64,000 bases of DNA from Fallopia convolvulus (GCA_964016875.1 OZ024724.1:43143820-43207819); one strand, 5' to 3'. Counted from the first letter of the stretch, positions 34,244 to 45,224 are shown. Program-made: numbers and translations. Notes: a model not told the origin generated them from the letters alone.

Positions 34244-35380
34244 ACGCCCGGAGAGGGCGGCTGATGGAGGATTTGACGGAGTGGGAGGTCGGAGAGGACT
34301 TGGATGGGATGCGCATGGAAGTAAGGGCGTAGGCGCCTCGCGGCGGTCACCACTGCCAGTGCCATTTTCTCCGCCTGGGAGTATCGCTGCTCCGCAGGTT
34401 GGAGCATGCGACTCACGAAGTACACTAGGTGCAAGGCCTCTCTGGTGAGCACCGCGCTGACTGTCTCAGGGGTCACCGCTACGTATAGTTGCAGGTCTTC
34501 GCCCGCCAGCGGAGGTGACAAGGTGGGGAGCTTTGTAAGGAAGGTCTTCAACTCGGAGAAAGCAGTCTCGAGCCCCTCGTCCCAGACGAACTTGTCATTT
34601 TTCTTGAGGGCGGCGAAAAAGGGAAGAGATTTGTCCGCTAAACGGGAGCAAAACCTCCCCAGGTAATTTACAGCGCCATTGAGCCGCTGCATCTCGGTTC
34701 GTGACCTTGGAGACCTCATCGAGAGGATCGACTCGAACTTAGCGGGGTTGACGTCGATCCCGCGCTCTCTGATCATGAAGCCCAAGAACTTCCCCGATGA
34801 TAAGCCGAAGACGCACTTCTCGGGGTTTAGGTTGAGACGGTGATGCCTGAGGGTGGCGAAGACCTCGGCGAGGTCGGCCAGATGTTCGCCGGGGTTTTTT
34901 CTCCATACCACAATGTCATCGACGTAAGCCGACGCATTTCTGCCCAGGTGGTTCTTGAAGACCCGGTCAATGAGGCGTTGGAAAGTGGCACCGGCGTTTT
35001 TAAGGCCAAATGGCATGACCTTGTAACAGTATGTTCCCCGCTGGGTGATGAAGGATGTCTCTTCCTCGTCACGCGGATTCATCAAGATCTGATTGTATCC
35101 GAATAAGCGTCGAGGAAGCTCAAGACCTCGTGTCCCGCAGTCGAATCGACGAGCTCGGTAATCGAGGGCAGATGGTAGTTGTCTTTGGGACATGCCAATT
35201 GAGGTCCTTGAAGTCCATGCACATCCGCCACTTGCCGCTGGCCTTCTTGACTAATACGACGTTGGATAGCCACCTCGAATATTGGACTTCGCGGATGAAA
35301 TCCCTGGCTAGCAGCTTAGCCACCTCGTCGTTCGCGGCGCTCGCCCTTTCTTCGTTCATTTTTCTTCGTCGTTGTACCAT
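34244..35380 (-). pseudogene. Tat reverse transcriptase and degenerate RNase H (frameshifts)
   Basis: The RT begins near 35380 (FIREVQYSRWLSNVVLVKKA, MCMDFKDLN), shifts frame twice around 35080-35200 (EVLSFLDAYS, then YNQILMNPRDEEETSF) and continues with VMPFGLKNAGATFQRL and the catalytic AYVDDIVV. The tail is the original RNase H, which lacks the expected Asp (LYVAVTPETVSAVLTREA). Loss of this domain's active site alongside a second RNase H is usual for Tat elements. The frameshifts make this copy inactive. Confidence 0.88.
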
Positions 35381-35413
35381 AGGGCGAGTGGCGACATCGA
35401 CGTCCAGGGAGTG

Positions 35414-36241
35414 CTAGGCCAATGTTCGAGGAACACCGCGGAGATCCTTCGCAGTCCAGGCGAACACGTCGCGGGACCCAGCAAGCAATGCTTCTAGTGA
35501 CACCGCTGCTGTCCCGGCGATGCACTCCCCCAGATAGATTTTCTCGGATTTGTTTTCGAAGGGGGAGATCACCCTTCTTTTTGCCTCGGGGGTGGGGACT
35601 GTGAAATCCCGGACTTCGAGGTCTGCTTCGCTAGAGGTCTCTACCATGAACATCGGGCACTTTTGTTTTGCTGAGGTCATGTAGCAGACGCGACCCTCTT
35701 CCTGGTTGCCCTTCACCTCCCCGACACCGTCATCGATGGGGAATTTCATCTTGAGGTGGTAGATGGAGACCACCGCCTAGAACTTCATCAAGGAGACCCT
35801 CCCAATGATTGCGTTGTAAGCCGAGGGCAGGTGTACCACCGTAAACTCCACCAGCTTGGTTCTCGTTGTGGAGTCGGTGCCGAGCTTTATCCAAAGGTCT
35901 ATGAGACCTGCGACATCGACCTCGTTTCCCGAGAAGGAGGTGAGTTTCCCAGCGTAGGGCTTCAAGGACGTCGCGGAGATACCTAACTGCTCGAAGGCGC
36001 CAAAGTACATGATGTCTACGGAGGAACCCGTGTCCACTAGTACTCGCTTTACTATTTTTGAGCCCAGTTGAGCGTGTATCACCAGGGGGTCGAAGTGGGG
36101 CATGTAGAGTCCCTCGGTGTCCTCGGAGGTGAAAGCCAAACCTACGTGGGACCGCGAGGTCTGCGCCTCACTGTATACCGAGAGCTCGTGGTGGCTTGCC
36201 CGCGCATATCTTTTTCTTTTCGCCTGACTCGACCCCACCAA
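35414..36241 (-). pseudogene. Tat aspartic protease region, one stop
   Basis: The protease active site is intact (KRVLVDTGSSVDIMYFGAF near 36050), followed by YNAIIGRVSL. An in-frame TAG at about 35774-35776 comes just before VVSIYHLKMKFPI, a linker seen in Tat polyproteins. The frame then runs into the RT N-terminal linker (GSRDVFAWTAKDLRGV). The order upstream of RT agrees with Tat gag-pol. Confidence 0.85.
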
Positions 36242-36341
36242 CGAGGGTCCACCCGAGATGGTATTGATGTACCCATCGGGCGCCGCGGCCTGCCCGGGGT
36301 GCGTCTGCCTCGCGGGGGCGTGTTGCTCAACGTTGTCGGGC

Positions 36342-37034
36342 TTAGGCTGGGCCGGCGCCTGTTGTACGAGGTTGGCTCTTGACGCGGGGTTGGCGCGTCC
36401 TCTTTCGTTTGGGTTGTACGCGGGCCCGCCTTTGCCTTTGTAACCCCGTGGCCTCCCGCCGAAACAGCTCCAACCCGTGGTTGTTGTAGCAGCTGTTGTT
36501 TCTATTGTCGTTGTTGTTGTTGTTTCTGTTGTTGCCTTTGTAGTCGGCGCGTCGGTCGTGCGTCTGCGTCATGTATGCATCCTTTGCGGCCGGTGCAGCC
36601 ATCTTTGCCTTTTCCTTAGCCTCGGTCACGATTTCCTTGTCGGTCCTCGGTCGCGAGCTCTGGTTGGCGGCGTCCTCGGCGTAAACTTGGGCCGTGATCC
36701 GAGTGCACATGCTCTCGTACGTCGTCGGGTTTTTAAGAAAAATGCGATTCTTAAAAGCCCCTTGGCAAAGGTTGCCCATGAGGATGTCCTGCACCGATGC
36801 CTCATCGATGTGTGCGATCTCCACAACCGCGGTGGTGAACCTCGTGAAGAAGGTACCCAACATCTCGCTTTCCCCCCGTTCAATGCCGCGGAGGTCTCGC
36901 ATGTTCTTCTTGCGTTTCCTCGAGCCATTGAAGTGTGCGACGAAGGATTCACACAACTGAGAGAACGAGGCCACCGATTCCACCTTGAGGTTGGTGAACC
37001 ACGTGGAAGCCTTTGGGCATGGGCGCCTCTTGGA
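36342..37034 (-). pseudogene. Tat gag, 5'-truncated
   Basis: C-terminal half of a Tat-type gag. The capsid-like part contains FSQLCESFVAHFNGSRKRKK and ESEMLGTFFTRFTTAVVEIA, followed by an Arg/Lys- and Asn-rich tail. The Asn run comes from a GTT/TTG-type microsatellite at about 36477-36535. The frame is cut at about 37030 where the sequence switches to plus-strand Tekay gag. Confidence 0.8.
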
Positions 37035-38557
37035 TCTTCAGCAGTCTGCTTTGGCTTATGCTATGGCCACGACCCGACAGAGTCAGCTGGAGGTGCATAC
37101 CACGGGGAGCAAGAGGCAGAAGTTGTCTGCCCCGGCAGAATCTAGGAGAGATAGTCGTCCCGGCTCTTCTTAGCCGCAACGATCAGGGTTTCAGCCACAG
37201 GGTCGTCAGGACCATCGTCGTCAGAATCAGTCCACTGGAGGGCAGAGAGAGTGCTTCAACTGTGGAAGTACTGCTCATTTGAGGAGTGAGTTTCCGAAGC
37301 CAGTCAGGATTTGCTTCAGTTGTGGGAAGCCTGGCCATTTGCAGCAGTATTGTACTATGGGGGCACCTTCACAGGGATCTTCACCAGGAACGGTGAATCA
37401 GATGTCTCGTCGTCAGCCTCAGCAGTTTCAGCAGGCACCGAGTCAGGGCAGAGGACGCGGCGCAGGAGTTAGCAACACCGGGGGCAATCAGCCCCGAGTG
37501 TTTGAGATGAGGAGGGCCGATACCCTACACGCGCCGACTGCTACAGGTACGATTTGGATTCAGTCTAGACCTGTTCACATACTGTTTGATACGGGTGCTA
37601 CCCATTCTTTTATGTCTTCTGCTTGCGTGGCTAGACTAGGACTGACTTGCATTGAGGGGGTATCTTTTGTTGTGGGACTGCCTGACGGTAGTAAAGTAAG
37701 AGGGAATAAGGAGATTTTACAGTGCCCTATTAGAATAGGGAATAGAGATTGGTATGCAGATTTTATAGTAATACAGTTGTCGCCAGATGATGACGTGATT
37801 CTGGGGATGGACTGGATGATGCGTTATCGAGCAGTTTTGGATACACACAGAGGTACGGTTACAGTAACCGCAGATGATGGGACCAGACATGTGTGTCAGG
37901 AGGTAGAGCAGGAGGGGCCCGGATCGGTGATTAGTATGGTGAAGGCCGCCAAGTTGCTCAATGACGGATGTATAGGATATTGGTGTTATGTTCTTCAGGG
38001 GGACAAGGCGGAACCGCACATTCAAAATATACCAGTAGTGTGCGAGTTTGAGGACGTTTTTCCTGACGAACTCCCAGGATTACCTCCTCAGAGAGAGGTG
38101 GATTTTGGGATTGAGTTGGAGCCGAGAACGAGGCCGATTTCGAGAGCCCCATATCGCATGGCAGGGAGTCGTGCAGGAACCGAGGCAAGATGGCGGGCCG
38201 GAGCGGTAAAGAGCGCGTGTCATAGTGGGATTGGTTTTTACTAGTTATTTATAATAGTTTAGAATGTTGATTTTAATATTTGTTTAGACGGAGTTGGTAT
38301 TGAGTTTCGTTTATTATAATTTTGTTCGAATAGTTCAATTTCAGTAGGAGTAGTGACGTATTTGAATATTTATGATTTTGGGGATTCAAGCATTATTATG
38401 TTTTCTAAGTTTTCATTAAATAAAGGTTGGATGTTTTATTATGTTTTTCTCGTCGTGCCCGAGTTGTAAGGTCCTACAGTGTAGTTGTCAACCTAAATAA
38501 TAGTACCTTGTAAGGTCTATTCCCTAGTAGCGCCTCGTCGGAAGTCGGGGTGTTACA
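37035..38557 (+). mobile_element. Tekay fragment, plus strand, internally deleted
   Basis: Begins abruptly in gag (LQQSALAYAMATTR), runs through zinc knuckles and protease, then jumps at about 38164 from the first RT motif (PISRAPYRMA) into the U5 part of the LTR, ending GGGGTGTTACA at 38557. Both the 5' part and about 4 kb of pol plus LTR start are missing. It lies inside the Tat 5' region, with Tat LTR sequence resuming at 38558. Confidence 0.85.
37040..38163 (+). pseudogene. Tekay gag C-terminus and protease (remnant)
   Basis: One frame with a single TAG at 37171-37173. It carries two CCHC zinc knuckles (CFNCGSTAHLRSEF with Phe in place of the last Cys, and CFSCGKPGHLQQYC) and an intact protease active site (HILFDTGATHSF), then VILGMDWMMRY and the protease-RT linker ending at ISRAPYRMA. 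The DTG here shows that DKG at 9221-10075 is a mutation. It lacks RT, so the fragment is dead. Confidence 0.85.
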
Positions 38558-39031
38558 CTGTGAGCGTGCTGTAGAGTCTTGTGAGATTGTGTAGCGAGGT
38601 CTCTAGTGCGAACGGGATCTCTGTGGACTCTTCTTGTCTGTAGCGAGGTCTTTTGACGATGTTTCTATCACGTCGATCATTAACGAGCAAGATAGTTCTT
38701 GAGTTAAGATGTTTTTCGACCCCCGCTTCTTACGAGGTTCTCCTCTATTTATAGAGGATTGGGGAGTCAATTTTTAGCCAAGGTCCGATGTGGGATGCCC
38801 GATGTGGGGGCTCTTGATTGGTTCGGGGAGGAGGCAGATGGTGATTGGTCCATGTGGGCGGGGGTGTCAGCAGAGTCGGTGGCGAGGTTTAGACCTCGCC
38901 CCGGGGATTTAGAAGACCTCGCGGGGATGGGATTGTTTAAACTTAAAAGTCACATGGTTGTGGGTCCCAAAATCATCCTTGGGAATCCCGCTATGTTTAT
39001 TCGTTTTTTGGTACCCCGGGCCCAGTTATCA
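38558..39031 (-). repeat. Tat 5' LTR, U3-R portion
   Basis: Minus-strand sequence from a TGATAACTGGGCCC start (39031) through a GC-rich U3 to a clear TATA box and about 190 bp of transcribed leader, then cut by the Tekay LTR end. Position upstream of Tat gag and the promoter layout support the assignment. No second LTR is present to confirm the boundaries. Confidence 0.55.
38745..38753 (-). promoter_or_regulatory. TATA box of the Tat LTR
   Basis: The minus strand reads CTCTATAAATAGAGG, a textbook plant TATA context that is itself a short palindrome. Transcription would start near 38715 and run toward gag at lower coordinates. Confidence 0.7.
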
Positions 39032-39879
39032 TTTTACTATTTTGGACATCATCAACTAGTACGATGCAGTTTCTAATTTAATCAAGAGATGCTCAACCAG
39101 TAACACTCTAGATCTAGCAATAGATTCAATAACAACAAACCCTAGTTGATCAGGCTAGAAATTGTTGAAACAAATCATAAAAATTCAAGCAAGAGAGAAG
39201 ATTAAATCCAAGCAATAGATAAGGAATTAGAAATCTCACAACTTTAATCAAAACGATGCTTCAATTGTCTGACTAATCAAAATGGGCTTAGTTCTCCATG
39301 AAAAGCTAAAACTAATATAATAGAACTAGGTCTAAAACTATATCCCAAAAGTATAATATCTCGGAATAATACTGATAGAAAAGGACCAATAGAAACAAAA
39401 CACGTGGCGCAGTAAAGATCTCCGCGGCTGTCAGGGGCGGCGGGCGCTGCTGGGTTGGCAGTGGTCGCTGCCAACACCTCGGTTCAGAACTCAAGTGAAA
39501 CTTTGGGGACTGTTTTGACTCACTTCGAGTTGGAATTTGGACTCGGAGTAAAAACATGAATTGTATCTCTTTGGATTAACTTTCCAATGATGCCAAACTC
39601 AACTTTATCAGATCCCTATAGCTTCCGAACGAACCCTTACAAGACAGAGGTGTCGAACCAACAACTCAAATGGATGGCCCGATTTCAAGCGTTCTTCTCT
39701 CGTTTGCATTCCTTTCACACTTGTTCACTTGAAGACCTGTAAAACAACATAGAACAAGTGCAAAAACCCAAAACTCCTAGACATTCTAATAACTTAAAGA
39801 AACTAACTAAAACTACCTAAAAATAAAGCAAACGAAGCGGAAACATGCATCCTAAACACTACCTATATGCAAGCTATCA
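39032..39879 (-). repeat. Athila-type LTR fragment
   Basis: Read on the minus strand it starts TGATAGCTTGCATATAGG at 39879, closely resembling the Athila LTR start TGATAGAGCATATAGG at 19550. It contains a GC-rich module at about 39414-39474 with TTGGCAG and CTGCCAA arms around a 6-base spacer. The 3' end of the LTR (primer-site side) is not found; the left limit is the presumed Tat LTR start. No coding content. Confidence 0.6.
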
Positions 39880-40822
39880 CTAACACTCGAAATTTATTTT
39901 TAATGCTTACAAATGTTGTAGGGTATGTTTTCAATGTTGGGACACTTACACCTAAGGATGTTGGTGAAGAAAAATAAGGGATAGAAGATAATAGTAACTT
40001 TGACAATCTATGAGATGAATTCATCTAAAGGAAATCTACTCAACATAAGTGTGAAGAGCTATAAAGGTACAACTTACACAATACCCAAAATCCATATTTT
40101 TATTGATTAAAACTCTATTGTTTGTGTCATAATAAAATAGTTTTTGTGTCCTACATATCAAATACCTTCCTTGCACGACTAGGCTAAGGCTAAGAGGAGA
40201 AAGCACATCATATATAATACTCAGAATTGCAAATATACAAAATGTAAACGACCAACAAAGTTGGCGAGGAGTTAACGGTAGAGCTTTGAGGTTGTGTACG
40301 TGAATAGAGGAAGGGAAGAATGAGGAAGTTATATACATGCTACTATACTAGGTATTACATCTTATGAACTACTAAAGCATATTTTATATAAAAAAAGATG
40401 TCTACGTTCTTACTTATTACCACCAATATAATAGAAGATAGAGATATATAACTTTAAAAAAAATAAAAAAATGTAACATGTGGCATATACCTATTACATA
40501 TAAGGAAAATAAAATTAATATTTCATATTTATTAGTAAAAAATTTATTCTATTTTATTTTTTTATATCTTATATGTAAATGAATTTGAATAATTTGATCC
40601 TTAATACTTTAATAAACATTTTGTTCCTTTAATTTTCTTTTCTCTTTCTTGGCAAAAGACAAAATTAATATATCCATACTTTGATAAAGTAAATTTAAGG
40701 TCGTACTTTGAGGGAAAAAAGTGAGTATTACTAATTGTATGACTCATCCATTCATCCAAGATTGAGTAGATGATATAAGAAAATAAACTTCATTGAAAAA
40801 AAAAAACAGAAAATGCAAAACA
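39880..40822. other. No feature recognised
   Basis: AT-rich DNA with short chance frames only. The first 450 bp are less AT-rich and could be a decayed transposon or gene piece, but I recognise no protein motif on either strand. Confidence 0.5.
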
Positions 40823-41655
40823 TCTATATCTATATAAAAAAATATAATAATTTTTTTACTATTCAATATGAAATATTCATTCATATTCTAATATTCTAAT
40901 ATCAATATATAGTTATGGGTTCAAATGTTTAAAAAACAAACCACAAAAAGAAAAAGTAAATCAGAAATGATTGAGTTTACTAAAAATATTGCTTCAATGT
41001 ACATTTTAAGTTAACTAAGAGAGAAGAAAAAAACATTTCAAAGAGTAAAAAATAATTTAAAAAATACATATTACAAATCATTAATTAAGAATATCATATT
41101 TATATTTTTACACAAGTAAGCTAGGAATATACCATAAAAATAATTAATTAATTATGAATCATTAACTAATTAGGTAATATTTTATGCGTAACGTAGGCAA
41201 ATATTAAGCCTACATATACCATAAAAATTTAATACATGTAATATACGAATGTACAAGACTGACATGCAAATAACTTTAAAAATAAAATTTAGTGCATCAA
41301 ATGACTCTATGTGATTTTTTAAATAGATTAAAAACATATATCCATTAGCAAGAGTTGGAGGAAAATATTATTAGTCTTTATTATGTAACAAATTTCATTC
41401 GTATGGTTAAGAATTTACAATTATATTTTTAAGTTAAATTCTATTTTCATTAGAATGTATTAAAATATTAAACTTACTGTCCATAAAAATTCAAAGAATA
41501 TGTGATTTATGAATGTAAAAGCCCTACAACAGCCATTCCAACAATAAGTATAAGAAACTAAAAAAACAAAGAAAATGAAATAATATTAAATTATATTTAT
41601 CAAAATTTTAATCAAAAATAGTTTGCCCGTGCGATAGCACGGGCCATCCACCTAG
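40823..41655 (+). mobile_element. Non-autonomous Helitron, 833 bp
   Basis: The 5' end TCTATATCTATATAAAA follows an A at 40822. The 3' end has a perfect 8-bp hairpin GCCCGTGC-GATA-GCACGGGC (41625-41644), then 11 bases ending in CTAG (41652-41655), followed by T at 41656. TC start, hairpin 7 bases before CTAG and insertion between A and T are the Helitron hallmarks. The interior is AT-rich with no Rep or helicase coding, so it depends on an autonomous partner. Confidence 0.85.
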
Positions 41656-42554
41656 TATAACATATGAAGAAGAAAAATTTGGCCAATTTATGACTAGCCA
41701 TTTAATGAAAATAAAAATATATATTTGACCAAGTTATGAGTAACCATTTAATGAAAATAAAAATTAATAAAAGAAATTATTGAATTTATTATAAATATTT
41801 CTTCAATTGACCTTTAGTCTTCCATAGGAAACTTTTGATCTACCATTTTGTGTACTAATAACCCTCTTTTAACTTTTTTTCTCTAATAAAATGAGTGATG
41901 AAATTCTCTAATAATTGGATACCTATTAATTTTCTATTAAACTCCTCCAACTTTTCACATTTATAAACAACCTTTCATATTTCTAAACCACCAATTTTTC
42001 TAATATAAAAGGCCATCTCATCTTCTTCGTATGGACGCTCATCCATTATAGGAGAGTTTTGAAAGATTTCGCAAAAAGCCAAGTTGGTAGTAGAAAAGAT
42101 AAATATGTAGATGTGCACAAAATAACATCCCATGTATAAAGCCTAGATATAGATTATGCATCATCACGATTTAATTTTTTAGATGCTTTGTATTCAAGTT
42201 ATCATCATCGTAAAGACATCCTCTCATCATGTTGCTATCATCATTTCCATAATCCTCATTCTCTAAGTCTAATTTCTTCCTTCATTTTCATGTATATGTA
42301 TGTGTGTTTAATGTAACCTCTAACTCTCTAATGGTTAACTTTGGATGCAATTGATTGACATGCACCAATGTGGATTTTTTGCCCAAAATATGATCCACAT
42401 CGATGTAAGTATGGTATCAAGTTTATGGATTTTCTTTAAAGTAAGTTTATGTTTCATCTTATTGTACAAATAATCTTATATATTTGTTGCTTCATTGCCT
42501 ACCTTTTATTCGCGTATGTTCCATCTCATATAAAGATTAAAATTTTAGTCATTT
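41656..42554. other. AT-rich DNA with a 45-bp direct repeat
   Basis: Two copies of a segment ending CCATTTAATGAAAATAAAA lie at about 41683 and 41728. The rest is unrecognised AT-rich sequence without coding content. Confidence 0.6.
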
Positions 42555-43545
42555 ATGATCAATCCACAATTAAGGTGAGAGAGTAAAAAAAGAAAAAAGA
42601 AAATCTACTGATTTGGTTGTGAGTTTTTGTTTTTCATTGAATTAAAGAGAACATTAAAAAAATATAAAAACACACAAGGTTAGTAATATTAGGAGTATTA
42701 ATAAGTGTTTTAATTCACTAACTATTACCAAATATCTTTATAAATTCTTAAGCCTTTTATTCCTCTTTTAAATTCACATTGAAGGTGAAAGAGTAAAAAA
42801 ATAAAGAAAGAAAATTACTCTTTATTAGTTGATTTGGTTGTGAGTTTTGGTTTTCCATTGAATTAAAGAGAACATCAAAAAATATAAAAACATTAAAGGT
42901 TAGTAAAATTAGGACCATTAATAAGTAGTTTAATTCACCAAACAGTACCAAATATCCCTACAAATTCTTAAGCTTCTTATTCATCATTATCTAATGCCTT
43001 TACAAATCCTTAAGCCTCTTATTCCTCTTTTTAATTCACAATTCTTAAGGTGAAAGAGTAAAAAAGAAAGAAAATTTACATCTTTGGTTAAATTAGTTGT
43101 GACTTTTGATTTTCCATTGAATTAAAAAGAACATTAAACAAATATAAAAACACCCAAACTTAGTAAAATTAGGAGCCGAATTAATAGGTGTTTTAATTCA
43201 CCAACCATTATCAAATGTCTTTACAAATTCTTAAGGTTCTTATTCCTCATTATATAATGTCTTTACATATTCTTAATCTTCTTATTCCTCTTTTAAATCC
43301 ACGATTAAAGTGAAAGAGTTAAAATCTTTTAAATCCACAATTAAGGTGAAATAGATTTAAAAAAAATAACTCATCTTTGATTGATTTGTTTGTGAGTTTT
43401 GGTTTTTTATTGAACTAAAAGAGAACACCTAAGGTTATCCTTTAAGAATATGTAAAATTAGTAAAATTAATAGGTGTTTTAATTCACCAACCATTACCAA
43501 ATATATTTACAGATTCTTAAGCGCAGCCTTTTATTCGTCATTATA
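42555..43545. repeat. Decayed tandem repeat, unit about 210-270 bp, 3-4 copies
   Basis: Each unit has AAGGTGAAAGAGTAAAAAA-like text (near 42573, 42782, 43049, 43344), then TTGGTTGTGAGTTTTGGTTTT, AATTAAAGAGAACAT, AGTAAAATTAGGA and TTTAATTCACCAACCATTACC. The units vary in length by indels. The order of blocks is kept, so this is an old local amplification rather than dispersed insertions. Confidence 0.8.
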
Positions 43546-44080
43546 GCCTTTAAAAATTAGGACCATTGATATGTTGCATTGTTATCCTTCAATAATAAAT
43601 ATGTATTGGTCTTTACTATTTAGTACTTAAATGCCAAAGAAGTTTATATGCCATATTTTCCCCTTGAATGGTAGATTCGTGAATAAAATACTTTAAGAAT
43701 TATAATGTACCTCAAATTATAATAGTTAAATCCAATAAGACTAAAATTGTTATGATCATTTGCTTCCATTTTTTCAAATAAAAGGCCTTAATTTCTTAAA
43801 TAAAAGGATATATTTACACACGATACCAAATTTTGTATAAAAATTTTGACCTGTACGTAGTACGAGTATGACAGCTAGTTTGTCCATAAAGCAAAATAGC
43901 ACTGTTATTAAGAAATCTATAAAAGCACAATCTGTGTAATAATGATGAAAGAGAAAGGAATTCTCAAAAAGTGGCAATTCACATGGGGACTTTACAACCA
44001 GTAGAAACGTAAAGAAATTTTAAGGGGACCAATCAGAAAACAGCATTCAATGCATATGGATCATCCCATACAGCCAATTT
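43546..44080. other. No feature recognised
   Basis: AT-rich sequence upstream of the mariner-like remnant. No open frame of note and no clear left terminal inverted repeat for that element. Confidence 0.5.
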
Positions 44081-44087
44081 ATGACTT

Positions 44088-44095
44088 TATAAATA
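44088..44095 (+). promoter_or_regulatory. TATA box upstream of the mariner-like remnant
   Basis: TATAAATA within ACTTTATAAATACACC, about 140 bp before the transposase-like frame and on the same strand. Probably the element's own promoter. Confidence 0.5.
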
Positions 44096-44229
44096 CACCT
44101 ACCAACACATAAATGCTTACAGCCAAAGAAGAGAACATTCTCTACCGAAACAGAAAAGGGAAAAAATTACAGAACTGTTTTTAGGGGAATAAAATCTTGC
44201 TCCATTTTTTTTTGCATCATTGCTTTAAC

Positions 44230-44570
44230 CTCATAGCCTCAGTGTTTGACCTAAATGAAGATCCACCCCTAGAGTTTGTAGTCCCACCAGTACAATCTGA
44301 TTACAGCTTTGATCTGAATGAGCCAATAGGGGTAATGGAGGAAGAAGAGGGACTACATACACCAGAGGCGACACAACACCAAACATCACCACGTTCACCT
44401 CATCGGCCATCAAAAGCAAAGCTCAGCAGCGAAAAAAGGTTCCAAATTCTAATGAGACTGCATCAAATTGCAACAAAAAGTGGACATCTCATGAGGGAGC
44501 AATGCAAGGAGTAGCAACAAAATTTAATGTCTCAACAAGGACAACATCAAGTAGGGAAATGTAACTATTT
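44230..44570 (+). pseudogene. Plant mariner-like transposase, N-terminal fragment
   Basis: The frame reads two FDLNE repeats (FDLNEDPPLEF and FDLNEPIGVMEEEE), then KLSSEKRFQILMRLHQI. After a shift near 44497 it reads VATKFNVSTRTTSS. An acidic FDLN-containing N-terminus followed by LS.E.R...I...L and then KF.VS.RT is the layout of plant Tc1/mariner transposases (helix-turn-helix DNA binding). There is no ATG upstream in frame; TTTAACCTCATAG could be a splice acceptor. The DDE/D catalytic domain is absent. The identification rests on motif memory, so it is moderate. Confidence 0.62.
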
Positions 44571-44610
44571 TGGGACCTTATTAATGATCACGTAAATCAA
44601 GTTTAAATTT

Positions 44611-44967
44611 CAGAAGTCCCTATACACCAGTGACACATGTTCACTCACAAAACTCAAGACAACTAGTGGCATGCCAAGGCCATGAACATGGATGGCTTCC
44701 ACTCAAATGTCAATGGTAGTGAGCCATCAAAGAACAAGCATCTCAGTTTTATAAGACATCATTATTGATAAAAAGAAAAAAAAATGAAAAAACAACATCA
44801 GAAGTCCCCAAACATCATTGACACAAGTTTAGTCACAAAACTCATGAGAACTAGTGGCATGGCAAAGCCATTAACATCGTTGGCTTCCACTCAAATGTCA
44901 ATGGTAGTGAGCCATCAAAGAACAAGCATCTCATTTAAGGTATCATCATTGATTAAAGGAAAAAATT
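44611..44967. repeat. 188-bp tandem duplication inside the mariner-like remnant
   Basis: Two copies starting CAGAAGTCCC at 44611 and 44799. They share the block CTTCCACTCAAATGTCAATG and GAGCCATCAAAGAACAAGC. They differ by scattered substitutions and small indels. No coding content. Confidence 0.85.
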
Positions 44968-45062
44968 AGGAACAAACACACACAAGCACACAACATGCTT
45001 ACACATAATCCATCTCAGTTTTAGGAACAAACAAACACAAGCACACAACATGCTTACACACC
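44968..45062. repeat. 54-bp direct repeat, two copies
   Basis: AGGAACAAACA(C/A)ACACAAGC followed by ACACAACATGCTTACACA occurs at 44968 and again about 54 bp later, next to the right end of the mariner-like remnant. Confidence 0.8.
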
Positions 45063-45072
45063 ACATAGCCAA

Positions 45073-45090
45073 TTTGGGATAGAGGGAGTA
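45073..45090. other. Probable right end of the mariner-like element
   Basis: TTTGGGATAGAGGGAGTA followed by TA resembles the GGGACGGAGGGAGTA terminus of plant mariner and Stowaway elements with a TA target. The left end was not found. Confidence 0.45.
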
Positions 45091-45224
45091 TAATGCACAT
45101 AAAGCAAGGGATAAAGCAAACAACAAGCAAGGAAACTGCAACACTAACAACAATATCTGCACACATAAAAATGTATTTAGTGATCAAGTTAATGTACACG
45201 ACCACGTAAAATAATGTATATAGA

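Larger units (their letters stand above)
19030..39031 (-). mobile_element. Tat-lineage Ty3/gypsy element, minus strand, interrupted
   Basis: In element order (right to left): part of a 5' LTR with TATA box (39031-38558), gag, protease, RT with degenerate RNase H, a second RNase H, integrase without chromodomain, and a 3' region with a 43-bp minisatellite. The second RNase H and missing chromodomain mark the Tat lineage. It is interrupted by the Athila element at 19550-31970 and by a plus-strand Tekay fragment at about 37035-38557. The 3' LTR, primer site and gag start are missing. Each reading frame carries stops or shifts. The left limit is approximate. Confidence 0.75.

Noticed and set aside
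36477..37145. Val-rich plus-strand open frame antisense to Tat gag
   Set aside because: Antisense of the Asn-codon run and of gag; no domain and no separate support.
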